Source: Burkholderiales bacterium
Lineage (GTDB): Bacteria > Pseudomonadota > Gammaproteobacteria > Burkholderiales > Burkholderiaceae_C
NCBI GenBank assembly: GCA_003963075.1
Contig: RXJV01000008.1
Span: 1 to 64,000 of the forward strand
Direction of reading: 5' to 3'
Length of the DNA stretch: 64,000 nt
The position numbers and the translations under genes are program-made. Positions within the stretch are counted from its first letter, which is position 1; each line of letters starts with the position of its first letter. The notes beneath the pieces were generated by a model that worked only from the letters and a program-made list of their open reading frames with translations, ran no database searches and was not told the DNA's origin. Shown piece after piece: positions 26,433-35,002 of the stretch.

Positions 26433-28273
26433 ATGCCCTGATCGCCCTTGCCACGGCCCTGCTGATGACCTCATCCTCCAACTCCCTCGCCCAGACGGCC
26501 CCGCTGCCGCGCATCGAGCCGCCCCACTGGTGGGTGGGCATGCGCGACACCTCGCTGCAGCTGATGCTGCATGGTGCCGGGATCGCCACCGCCGAGCCGA
26601 CGCTGCAGCCCTATCCCGGCGTCACGCTGCGCGGCAGCCACCGCGCGAGCAGCCCGAACTATCTGTTCGTCGACCTCGACATCGGCCCCGGGGCCGTGCC
26701 GGGCGAGCTGACGCTGAACCTGGCGGGCAAGACGCTGCGCTACACGCTGCGTGCGCGTGCCGCCGGCTCGGCCGAGCGCCGCGGCTTCGGCCCCGAGGAT
26801 GCGATCTACCTCGTCGTGCCCGACCGCTTCGCCCAGGGCGGCAGCGGCCGCCAAGGCGGCATGAAGGAGACCCCGGACCGCACCAACCCCGGTGGCCGCC
26901 ATGGCGGCGACCTCGCCGGCCTGAGCCGGCATCTCGGCTACATCGCCGACCTGGGCTTCACCCAGGTGTGGCCGACGCCGCTGATCGAAAACAACAGCGC
27001 GACCTACAGCTACCACGGCTACGCCGCGACCGACTTCTACAAGATCGACCCGCGTTTCGGCAGCCACGAGGACTACCTCGACTTCGTCCGCGCAGCGCGC
27101 GAACGCAAGATCGGCGTGATCCAGGACATCGTGCTCAACCACATCGGCGCCGGGCACTGGTGGCTGCGCGATCTGCCGGCACCCGACTGGCTGAACCAAT
27201 GGCCGCAGGGCTATGTAGAAACCCACCATGCGCGGATGACGCTGCAAGACCCCTATGCGGCGCCGAGCGACCGCAAGCGCTTCACCGACGGCTGGTTCAC
27301 GCCGGGCATGCCGGACCTGAACCAGCGCCGGCCAGAACTCGCCACGTATCTGACACAGATGACCCTGTGGTGGATCGAGAGCGCCGGGCTGTCGGGCATC
27401 CGCACTGACACCTGGTCCTACTCGGACCGCGACTTCCTGAGCCGCTGGTCGGCCCGCGTGATGCTGGAGTACCCGCAGCTGAACATCGTCGGCGAGGAGT
27501 GGAGCACGCATCCGGCCGTCGTGGCCTACTGGCAGCGCGGCAAGCGCAACCATGACGGCTACACGTCCAGCGCACCGAGCATGATGGACTTCCCGATGAA
27601 CTCGCAGCTGCTCGCGGCACTGACCGAAGACGACGGCGCGTTCAGCGGCCTAACCCGGCTCTACGAGGGCCTGGCCCATGATTTCGTCTACCCGGATCCG
27701 GCCAATCTCGTGCTGTTCGAGGGTAACCACGACACGCCACGGCTGTATTCACTGCTGCGGCGCGACATCGGCCTGACCCGGCTGGCCCTGGCCTACCTCG
27801 CAACGACCCGGCGCATTCCCCAGGTGTTCTACGGCACGGAAGTGTTGATGGAGAGCCCCACCGAACGCGACGACGGCAAGGTACGCGCGGACATGCCCGG
27901 CGGCTGGGCCGATGACCCGGTCAACGCCTTCACGGGCGCGGGGCTGAGGGCCGAGCAGCGCGAGATGCAGGACTGGCTGCGTCGGCTGTTCAACTGGCGC
28001 CGGGGCGCCGAAGTGATCCATCGCGGCGCGCTGATGCAATACGCACCTGCCGATGGCTGCTATGTCTTCTTCCGCTACGACGGGCGCCGCACCGTGCTGG
28101 TCGCACTCAACAAGAACGACAGGCCCGTGCAGCTGCCGGTGTCGCGCTTTGTCGAGCGTGTCAAGGAAGGCGACGTCGGGCGCGACATCCTGCAGGGCCG
28201 TGAGCTCAAGCTGGCAGAGACGCTGACGGTGCCCGCCCGCAGCCCCTTGATCCTCGAATTCGGCAACCACTGA
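26429..28273 (+). CDS. Exported GH13 neopullulanase/cyclomaltodextrinase-like enzyme (SusA-like)
   Basis: A 614-residue enzyme with a signal peptide (ALATALLMTSSSNSLAQ). An N-terminal beta domain (WWVGMRDTSLQLMLHGAGIA; YPGVTLRG) typical of SusA/cyclomaltodextrinase-type proteins precedes the barrel: DAIYLVVPDRFAQG, NNSATYSYHGYAATDFYKID, Asp in IRTDTWSYSD (about residue 324), Glu in NIVGEEWST (about 355) and Asp in FEGNHDTPR (about 432). The family cleaves alpha-1,4 links in pullulan, cyclodextrins and maltooligosaccharides. The start overlaps the preceding stop (ATGA). Confidence 0.9.
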   Translation: MNALIALATALLMTSSSNSLAQTAPLPRIEPPHWWVGMRDTSLQLMLHGAGIATAEPTLQPYPGVTLRGSHRASSPNYLFVDLDIGPGAVPGELTLNLAGKTLRYTLRARAAGSAERRGFGPEDAIYLVVPDRFAQGGSGRQGGMKETPDRTNPGGRHGGDLAGLSRHLGYIADLGFTQVWPTPLIENNSATYSYHGYAATDFYKIDPRFGSHEDYLDFVRAARERKIGVIQDIVLNHIGAGHWWLRDLPAPDWLNQWPQGYVETHHARMTLQDPYAAPSDRKRFTDGWFTPGMPDLNQRRPELATYLTQMTLWWIESAGLSGIRTDTWSYSDRDFLSRWSARVMLEYPQLNIVGEEWSTHPAVVAYWQRGKRNHDGYTSSAPSMMDFPMNSQLLAALTEDDGAFSGLTRLYEGLAHDFVYPDPANLVLFEGNHDTPRLYSLLRRDIGLTRLALAYLATTRRIPQVFYGTEVLMESPTERDDGKVRADMPGGWADDPVNAFTGAGLRAEQREMQDWLRRLFNWRRGAEVIHRGALMQYAPADGCYVFFRYDGRRTVLVALNKNDRPVQLPVSRFVERVKEGDVGRDILQGRELKLAETLTVPARSPLILEFGNH

Positions 28274-28348
28274 GAGTCGTCGGGGCCCACACCGGGCCCC
28301 GAGGCATGCAGCCGCCGATGGCGGCGCGACAGACGCATCAGACGCGAT

Positions 28349-29023
28349 TCAAGCCTGCTGGCGGCGCCGCGTCCTCAGACCCAAGACGCCCAGCCCGGCC
28401 AACATCAAGGCATAGACCGAAGGCTCGGGAACGGGGGTGGCCGTGAACTCGAAGCGCAGCTTGTTCTGCGGCTGTGCGCCGATGGACACGAAGTTGCCGC
28501 CGGACGCCGACAACGTGATCGACGCGGCGCTGAGCGAGGCGGTGCTGAAGCCGGCCACCGAATAGCTGCCGCTGCCGGCGAAGTAGCCAAAGGTCGGCGT
28601 GACCACCGTGACCGGCAGGGCGGTCGGCGCGATGGTGACCGGCGCAGCGCCGTCGATGGAGACCTTGCCGGTCGTCGTGATCGACGCCGTCGCATTGCTG
28701 CCGAGCAGGAAATAGGTGATGTTTCCGAGGCTGGCCGAGATGGCGCCGCTCAGCGTGTAGCCCGGATTGACGCTGATCGTGAAGTCCGGGATCGCAAACG
28801 TGGCCGACACCGGAGCACCGCCCACGCTGGACACATTGACCACCGGATTGACGGACCACTCAAAGCTGACCGAGCTTGCGCCCGAGCCCAGGGCGCTGAT
28901 CGAGCCGAATCCCGGTGTGGTCTCGTTGTAGGTGACCGAATAGGGGCCGGCATTGAGCGTCGTCGTCGCGACGGCGGGCAAAGCCAGAGCGGCCAGGGCG
29001 GCCGTGACAGTGAGCAACTTCAT
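28349..29023 (-). CDS. PEP-CTERM sorting domain protein
   Basis: A 224-residue secreted protein. The ATG at 29023 gives a clean signal peptide (KLLTVTAALAALALPAVA). The body is Ser/Gly/Thr-rich with repeated short beta strands and no recognisable enzyme domain. The C-terminus is a classic PEP-CTERM signal: PVPEPSVYALMLAGLGVLGL followed by RTRRRQQ, recognised by exosortase in exopolysaccharide-producing bacteria and removed at the envelope. No exosortase gene is in the window. Its position inside the alpha-glucan locus, convergent with the GH13 pair, may be chance or may mark a surface starch-binding protein; nothing in the sequence shows binding. Confidence 0.9.
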   Translation of the reverse strand: MKLLTVTAALAALALPAVATTTLNAGPYSVTYNETTPGFGSISALGSGASSVSFEWSVNPVVNVSSVGGAPVSATFAIPDFTISVNPGYTLSGAISASLGNITYFLLGSNATASITTTGKVSIDGAAPVTIAPTALPVTVVTPTFGYFAGSGSYSVAGFSTASLSAASITLSASGGNFVSIGAQPQNKLRFEFTATPVPEPSVYALMLAGLGVLGLRTRRRQQA

Positions 29024-29201
29024 GAATGGTCCTTCCGTCCGTCTCCACACGCATGAACGGACTACGCAATGGTAATGAGCCCGCCACCTGCTGGCATCCC
29101 CATTCGTGTTAACCGCAATACTGCACGGGCCCGCGAATGTGGGATGCAGAACTGTCACATGAACGACTTATGACAGAACCCCTGCCGAATGGACCAAGCC
29201 T

Positions 29202-30713
29202 TCAAGCCGGCAGCTGCAAGCGATCAAACGGACCACGCCCCGCCGCCGCGGTGATCAGGCCCAGCACTCGCGCCGGCTCGGGACCCAGCATGCCCCAGTC
29301 GAAACGCCAGCCCCAGTTGCCGCCGAGCACTCCGGGCACATTCATCCGGTGCTCGGAGCCCAGGCCCAGCACGTCCTGCAGCGGATAGACGGCGATGTTG
29401 GCCACCGAGTTGGCGCAGGCCCGGATCATGGCCCAGTGGATGTCGTGCTCACCGCAGGCCAGGTAGGAGCCCACGAAGGCGCGTTCACGCGGCCTGGCCT
29501 GGTTCCACCAGCCCCGCACCGTGTCGTTGTCATGCGTGCCGGTGTAGGCCACGGAGGCACGCGGCCAGTTGTGCGGCAGGAACTCGTGATCGGCCTCGGC
29601 GCCGAAGCCGAACTGCAGGATCTTCATGCCGGGGAAGCCACAGCCGTCGCGCAGCGCATGAACGTCGTCGGTGATGAAGCCCAGGTCTTCGGCCACGATG
29701 GGCAGCGGGCCCAGGGCCTGCTTGATCGCGTCGAACAGCGCCATGCCGGGGCCGGTCTTCCATTCACCACGCTTGGCATCGGGGCTGTCGCCGGGGATTT
29801 CGTAATAGCCGGCAAAGCCGCGGAAGTGGTCGATGCGGAAGACATCCGCCTGGCTGAGTGCGCGCTGCACGCGCGCCGTCCACCAGGCGTAGTTCTCGGC
29901 GGCCATCCGGTCCCAGCGGTACAGCGGGTTGCCCCAGCGCTGGCCCAGCGGCCCGAGGTCGTCGGGCGGCACGCCGGCGACGACGGTGGTCTGGAAGTCG
30001 TCGTCGAGGTGGTACAGGTCGGGGCGAGACCAGCAGTCGGCACTGTCGTGCGCGACGAAGATCGGCAGGTCACCCATGATGTGCACGCCACGCGCGTTGG
30101 CATAGGCCTTGAGCGCACCGATCTGCACATCGAACTGCCACTGCACGAACTGCCAGAACCCGATCTCGTCGGCGTACTGCTGGCGGGCTTCGGCCAGGGC
30201 CTTGGGCTCCCGGCGCTTGAGTCCGTCGGCCCAGGTCCACCACGGCTGGCCGTTGAGCGGCGAGCGGATGGCCATGAACAGCACGTAATCGTCCAGCCAC
30301 GACTGCTGCGCCTCGCACCAGGCGGCAAAGGCCTGTCGGTCTGCGGCACTGGCGCGGGCGAAGAAGCCGGCGGCGGCGGCGCGCAGTTGCTGCTCACGCC
30401 AGGGCGTGACATGGCCGTAGTCGACATGCCGGCCGTTGAAGGCCGGCACGGCGGGCTGGGCCAGCCAGCCCTTGGCGATCAGCGGCTCCAGCGCCACCAT
30501 CCACTGGCTGCCAGCAAAGGCCGACACGCCCTGGTAGGGGCTGTCTCCCGGGCCAATCGGCGTGGTGGGCAGCAGCTGCCACAGGCTCTGCCCGGCCGAC
30601 TGCAGCCAGTCGACGAAGCGGTAGGCATCGGGGCCGAAATCGCCCATGCCATGCGGGCCGGGCAGCGAGGTGATGTGCAGCAGCACACCCGAGGAGCGGT
30701 GGTTCAGGTTCAT
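29202..30713 (-). CDS. malQ: 4-alpha-glucanotransferase (amylomaltase)
   Basis: A 503-residue cytoplasmic GH77 enzyme that disproportionates maltooligosaccharides, releasing glucose and longer chains for phosphorylase. Motifs: SSGVLLHITSLPGPHGMGDF, GDSPYQGVSAFAGS, nucleophile Asp in DVFRIDHFRGF (about residue 293), Glu in VAEDLGFI (about 341) and Asp in THDNDTVRGWW (about 395). The start overlaps the glgX stop by 4 bases. No signal peptide, as expected for a cytosolic enzyme. It is last in the glgP-glgB-glgX-malQ operon. Confidence 0.97.
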   Translation of the reverse strand: MNLNHRSSGVLLHITSLPGPHGMGDFGPDAYRFVDWLQSAGQSLWQLLPTTPIGPGDSPYQGVSAFAGSQWMVALEPLIAKGWLAQPAVPAFNGRHVDYGHVTPWREQQLRAAAAGFFARASAADRQAFAAWCEAQQSWLDDYVLFMAIRSPLNGQPWWTWADGLKRREPKALAEARQQYADEIGFWQFVQWQFDVQIGALKAYANARGVHIMGDLPIFVAHDSADCWSRPDLYHLDDDFQTTVVAGVPPDDLGPLGQRWGNPLYRWDRMAAENYAWWTARVQRALSQADVFRIDHFRGFAGYYEIPGDSPDAKRGEWKTGPGMALFDAIKQALGPLPIVAEDLGFITDDVHALRDGCGFPGMKILQFGFGAEADHEFLPHNWPRASVAYTGTHDNDTVRGWWNQARPRERAFVGSYLACGEHDIHWAMIRACANSVANIAVYPLQDVLGLGSEHRMNVPGVLGGNWGWRFDWGMLGPEPARVLGLITAAAGRGPFDRLQLPA

Positions 30714-32788
30714 ACGTGGCGCAGAACGACAAGAGAGCGGGCCGGCACACTGAGCGGCTGGCCCGGGAGGACGAGGGGGGCCGCCGACTCGCCGCTGCTG
30801 TCCAGCACGAGCTGCCAGGGCCCGTTGCAAAGCAGGAAGGGCAGCGAGGCCGGGTCGGGGTTGAAGACGATCATCAGTCGCGGCGCCGCAGCCCCGGCCT
30901 CGCGCAACTGGGCACCGAAGGCCCGCTGGCCGGCGTCGTGCCAGTCGTGCGGCGTCATCTCGTGGCCGCTGGGCGCATACCAGGCGATGCTGGCATCGCC
31001 CGGGCCGCTGGCGAACCACGCCGGGTGGCGCAGCAGCGGCTCCTGCGCACGCAGCGCCAGCAGCTGGGCGACGAGCTCGGTCAGCCGGGAGTCGGCCTGG
31101 TCCCAGTTCAGCCAGGTGGTCGGGTTGTCCTGGCAATAGGCGTTGTTGTTGCCGCCCTGGCTGTTGCCGATCTCATCGCCCGCGCACAGCATCGGCGTGC
31201 CCTGGGCCAGCAGCAGCGTGGCCAGCATCGCGCGGCGCACGCGCTCGCGCGTCGCGTTGATGGCGGCATCGTCGGTGGGGCCCTCGATGCCGAAGTTCGC
31301 GCACAGCTCGCCGTCGCGGCCATCGCGGTTGTCCTCGCCGTTGGCCTGGTTGTGCTTGGCGGCGTAGCTCGTCATGTCGGCCAGCGTGAAGCCGTCGTGC
31401 ACCGCCACGAAGTTGATGGACGCCGTCGGCTGGCGCTGGCCGTGGTGGAAGACATCGCTGGACGCGAGAAAGCGCCGCGCCAGCTCACCACGGCCCACGC
31501 CCGGGCCGGCGCCAAGCCAGTAGCCACGCAGCGCGTCACGGAACTTGTCGTTCCACTCGAGGAAGCGGCCCGGGAAGCGGCCCAGCTGGTAGCCGTCGTA
31601 GGCGGCATCCCAGGGCTCGGCGATCAGGTGGACGCCAGCGAGCACCGGGTCCTGCCGCAGCGCGGTAAAGAAGGCCGCGTTGGGATCGAACCCATGCGAG
31701 CCGCGGCCCAGCACCGGCGCGAGGTCGAAACGGAAGCCGTCGACACCCATCTCGGCCACCCAGTAGCGCAGCGAGTCCAGCACGAACTGCGTCACGCGGG
31801 GGTGGGAGCAGTGCAGCGTGTTGCCGCAGCCGGTCAGGTTTTCGTAGCGGCTCCAGTCGCCGCCGACCAGACGGTAGTAGCTCTTGTTGTCGAGGCCGCG
31901 GAAGGACAGCGTCGGGCCGAACTCATTGCCCTCGGGCGTGTGGTTGTAGACGACGTCCAGCACCACCTCGAGGCCGGCCTCGTGCAGCGCGTCCACCATC
32001 GCGCGGAATTCGGCGGTCACGGTGGTCGGGTCGTCGCGGTGGGCCGCCTGGGCCCAGCGCGGGTCCGGGCAGAAGAAACCCAGGGTGTTGTAGCCCCAGT
32101 AGTTGTGCAGCCGGCGCTCGGCGAGGTGGGGCTCGTCGATGCAGTAGTGGACCGGCAGCAGCGACAGGGTCGTCACCCCCAGCCGCTTGAAGTGGGCGAT
32201 GGACGCCGGATGCGCCAGGCCCGCATAGGTGCCGCGCAGCGCCTCGGGCACGCCCGGCAACAGCCTGGAGAAGCCCTTGACATGCACCTCGTACAGCACG
32301 ATGTCGGCCGGCGCGCGGCGTGGCTGATGCGGCCGGGCATGCACGACCGGCGGCGGCGGCACCCGCGCCTTCAGCGCCTGGGTCGCGTTGTCGCGCGTAT
32401 CCATCGAGCGCGGGCCGTCCGGATGGCCAAGTTCATAGCCGTGGTGCTCGGCGCGCCAGCCAAAGTGGCCGACGATCTCGCGCGCATACGGGTCCAGCAG
32501 CAGCTTGTGCGGGTTGAAGCGGTGGCCCTGTTCCGGCGCATACGGGCCGTGCGCCCGGAAGCCGTACACGAGCCCCGGCCCGACGCCCGGCAGGAAGCCA
32601 TGCCATACGCCGTCCTGCGGACCGTCGAGTGCGTAGCGACGCAGCTCGCGCTGGCCTTCGCCGTCGAACACGCACAGTTCGATGCGCGTCGCGTTCTCAC
32701 TGAACACCGCGAAATTGACGCCGCCGTCGCGCGCAAGCGCGCCCAGCGGCTCGTGCCATCCGGCTTGGAGGTCAGGAAGGTGGGCCAT
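30710..32788 (-). CDS. glgX: Glycogen debranching enzyme
   Basis: A 692-residue isoamylase-type GH13 enzyme that cleaves alpha-1,6 branches left after phosphorylase action. The CBM48 start is GALARDGGVNFAVFSENATR. Catalytic residues appear in VDGFRFDLAPVLGR (Asp about 354), LIAEPWD (Glu about 390) and FVAVHDGFTLADM (Asp about 463). WGYNTLGFFCPDPRWA and GDEIGNSQGGNNNAYCQDN are typical GlgX stretches. It lies 32 bases downstream of glgB and overlaps malQ. Confidence 0.97.
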   Translation of the reverse strand: MAHLPDLQAGWHEPLGALARDGGVNFAVFSENATRIELCVFDGEGQRELRRYALDGPQDGVWHGFLPGVGPGLVYGFRAHGPYAPEQGHRFNPHKLLLDPYAREIVGHFGWRAEHHGYELGHPDGPRSMDTRDNATQALKARVPPPPVVHARPHQPRRAPADIVLYEVHVKGFSRLLPGVPEALRGTYAGLAHPASIAHFKRLGVTTLSLLPVHYCIDEPHLAERRLHNYWGYNTLGFFCPDPRWAQAAHRDDPTTVTAEFRAMVDALHEAGLEVVLDVVYNHTPEGNEFGPTLSFRGLDNKSYYRLVGGDWSRYENLTGCGNTLHCSHPRVTQFVLDSLRYWVAEMGVDGFRFDLAPVLGRGSHGFDPNAAFFTALRQDPVLAGVHLIAEPWDAAYDGYQLGRFPGRFLEWNDKFRDALRGYWLGAGPGVGRGELARRFLASSDVFHHGQRQPTASINFVAVHDGFTLADMTSYAAKHNQANGEDNRDGRDGELCANFGIEGPTDDAAINATRERVRRAMLATLLLAQGTPMLCAGDEIGNSQGGNNNAYCQDNPTTWLNWDQADSRLTELVAQLLALRAQEPLLRHPAWFASGPGDASIAWYAPSGHEMTPHDWHDAGQRAFGAQLREAGAAAPRLMIVFNPDPASLPFLLCNGPWQLVLDSSGESAAPLVLPGQPLSVPARSLVVLRHV

Positions 32789-32820
32789 TCAACAAGGCTG
32801 CAGAACGGACGTTCGCAGCA

Positions 32821-34998
32821 TCAGATGGGAATGAAGAACAAGGTCGCCAGCGGCGGCAGGTTGATCGTGATGGACAGGCGGCGGCCATGCGCCGGCTGGG
32901 CCTGCACCGGCAGGCCGGCCGCGGCCACGCCGTTGCCCGTATTGCTGCCGCCGTAGTAGGCCGAATCGGTGTTGAGGGCTTCCTTCCAGGCGGTCACGCC
33001 GTCGGGCACACCGAGCGAGTAGCCCTCGCGCGGCACCGGCGTCAGATTGCAGACGACGATGACCATGCGGCCCGTGCCGTCGCGGCGCACCCAGGCGTAG
33101 ATCGAGTGTTCGGCATCGTGGGCGCTGATCCACTCGAAACCGCCGGCCTCGCAGTCCAGCCGGTGCAATGCGCTTTGCTCGCGGTAGAGCGTGTTGAGGT
33201 CACGCACCAGGCGCTGCACGCCGGCATGGCGGTCGTCCTCCAGCAGGCCCCAGGGGAGCGACTCGGCGTGGTTCCATTCCTGACGCTGGGCGAACTCCTG
33301 GCCCATGAACAGCAGCTTCTTGCCCGGGTGGCCCCACATGAACCCATAGTAGGCGCGCAGGTTGGCGAACTTCTGCCAGTCGTCACCGGGCATCTTGGCG
33401 AGCATGCTGCCCTTGCCGTGCACGACCTCGTCATGCGAGATCGGCAGCATGAAGTTCTCGCTGAACGCGTAGATCAGGCCGAAGGTCATCTTGTCGTGAT
33501 GCCAGCGGCGGTTGATCGGGTCCTCGGCCATGTAGCGCAAGGTGTCGTTCATCCAGCCCATGTTCCATTTGTAGTGGAAGCCCAGGCCACCGGCGTAGGT
33601 CGGTGCGGAAACACCGGGGAAGCTGGTGCTTTCCTCGGCCACGGTGATGGCACCTTCGATCTCGCCGACATGCTCATTCATCTCGCGCAGCAGCGAGATG
33701 GCCTCGAGGTTCTCGCGGCCGCCGCGGATGTTGGGAATCCACTGGCCCTCGGGCCGGGAGTAGTCGCGGTAGAGCATGCTGGCCACCGCATCCACGCGCA
33801 GGCCGTCCACGCCCCAGCGCTCGATCCAGTAGAGCGCGCTGCCGATCAGGAACTGGCGCACCTCGGTGCGGCCGAAGTTGTAGATCAGCGTGTTCCAGTC
33901 GCGGTGGAAGCCTTCCTTGGGGTCGGCGTACTCGTAAAGCCGCGTGCCGTCGAATTCGGCCAGGCCGTGGGCATCGGTCGGGAAGTGGGCCGGCACCCAG
34001 TCCAGCAGCAGGCCCAGCCCGTGGTCGTGCACCGCCTTCACGAAGCGGCCAAAGCCCTCGGGCGGGCCGAAGCGGGCACTGGGCGCGTACAGCCCGAGGG
34101 TCTGGTAGCCCCAGGAGCCGTCGAAGGGATGCTCGCTGATCGGCATCAGCTGGATGTGCGTGAAGCCGAGGTCGGCCGCGTAACGCGGCAGTTGCTCGGC
34201 CAGTTCGTCCCAGGTGGGGAACTCGCCCGTCACCCCGCGCCGCCACGACGCCGCATGGACCTCGTAGACGCTGATTGGCGACTCGCGCCGGTTGGCCCGC
34301 TCGCGCTGGCGCGGCAGCGGCGTCGGCTCGGGCAAGGGCGCGACGATGCTGGCCGTTTCGGGCCGAAGCTGCGCGCGCCGCGCATAGGGGTCGGCCTTGA
34401 GCGGCAGCAGCGCGCCGCTGCCGTTGACGATCTCGAACTTGTACAGGTCGCCCTCGGCCGCATGCGGCACGAAGATTTCCCAGACGCCGGCCTGGTGGCG
34501 CAGCCGCATCGGGTGGCGCCGGCCATCCCAGTTGTTGAAGCTGCCGACGACGCTGACGCGCCGGGCATTGGGCGCCCAGGTCGCAAAGCGCACGCCGCTC
34601 ACCTCGCCATGCTTCACGACATGCGCCCCCAGACTCAGCCAGGGCCTGACGTGACGTCCTTCGGCAAAGGCCTGCAGTTCGTCGTCACTCAGCTGCGGGT
34701 AGAAGGCATAGGGGTCGGCATAGACGCCCTCCCCGCCGCCGTGCCAGCTGACCGCCAGCCGGTAGTCGAAGCGGTGCTTGCGCCGCGGCACCTGGGCCTC
34801 GAAGAAGCCGCTGCGGCGCTGCTCGAGCGCGACGATCTGCTTGTGGCTGGAAGCATCCAGCAGCGCCACCTCGGCCGCTCCCGGCAGCAGCGCCCGCACC
34901 CAGAGCCGACCGTTGTCATCCGCGTGCAGACCCAGCCGCCCGAAGGGGTCGGCATGGCGGCCAGTCAGCAGGGCGTCAACGTCGGCGTCGTTCAGCAT
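32821..34998 (-). CDS. glgB: 1,4-alpha-glucan branching enzyme
   Basis: A 725-residue GH13 branching enzyme with two N-terminal CBM48-like modules (DPFGRLGLHADDNGRLWVRA; GVRFATWAPNARRVSVVGSF). Catalytic motifs: VDGLRVDAVASMLYRDYSR (Asp about 401), VAEESTSFPGVS (Glu about 453) and PISHDEVVHGKGSM (Asp about 522). It creates alpha-1,6 branches in glycogen. It is 4 bases after glgP. The presence of a branching enzyme without glgA or glgC in the window implies that synthesis genes are elsewhere or that the polymer is made from imported maltodextrins. Confidence 0.97.
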   Translation of the reverse strand: MLNDADVDALLTGRHADPFGRLGLHADDNGRLWVRALLPGAAEVALLDASSHKQIVALEQRRSGFFEAQVPRRKHRFDYRLAVSWHGGGEGVYADPYAFYPQLSDDELQAFAEGRHVRPWLSLGAHVVKHGEVSGVRFATWAPNARRVSVVGSFNNWDGRRHPMRLRHQAGVWEIFVPHAAEGDLYKFEIVNGSGALLPLKADPYARRAQLRPETASIVAPLPEPTPLPRQRERANRRESPISVYEVHAASWRRGVTGEFPTWDELAEQLPRYAADLGFTHIQLMPISEHPFDGSWGYQTLGLYAPSARFGPPEGFGRFVKAVHDHGLGLLLDWVPAHFPTDAHGLAEFDGTRLYEYADPKEGFHRDWNTLIYNFGRTEVRQFLIGSALYWIERWGVDGLRVDAVASMLYRDYSRPEGQWIPNIRGGRENLEAISLLREMNEHVGEIEGAITVAEESTSFPGVSAPTYAGGLGFHYKWNMGWMNDTLRYMAEDPINRRWHHDKMTFGLIYAFSENFMLPISHDEVVHGKGSMLAKMPGDDWQKFANLRAYYGFMWGHPGKKLLFMGQEFAQRQEWNHAESLPWGLLEDDRHAGVQRLVRDLNTLYREQSALHRLDCEAGGFEWISAHDAEHSIYAWVRRDGTGRMVIVVCNLTPVPREGYSLGVPDGVTAWKEALNTDSAYYGGSNTGNGVAAAGLPVQAQPAHGRRLSITINLPPLATLFFIPI

Positions 34999-35002
34999 CA
35001 GT

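Noticed and set aside
28349-29023. The PEP-CTERM protein as a starch-binding lipoprotein like SusD/SusE
   Set aside because: It has no lipobox and no recognisable carbohydrate-binding motif; only context supports it.
29024-29201. A sigma54 promoter for the PEP-CTERM gene
   Set aside because: GG and GC elements were looked for on the minus strand; the best candidate has 13 bases between them in place of the required 10.
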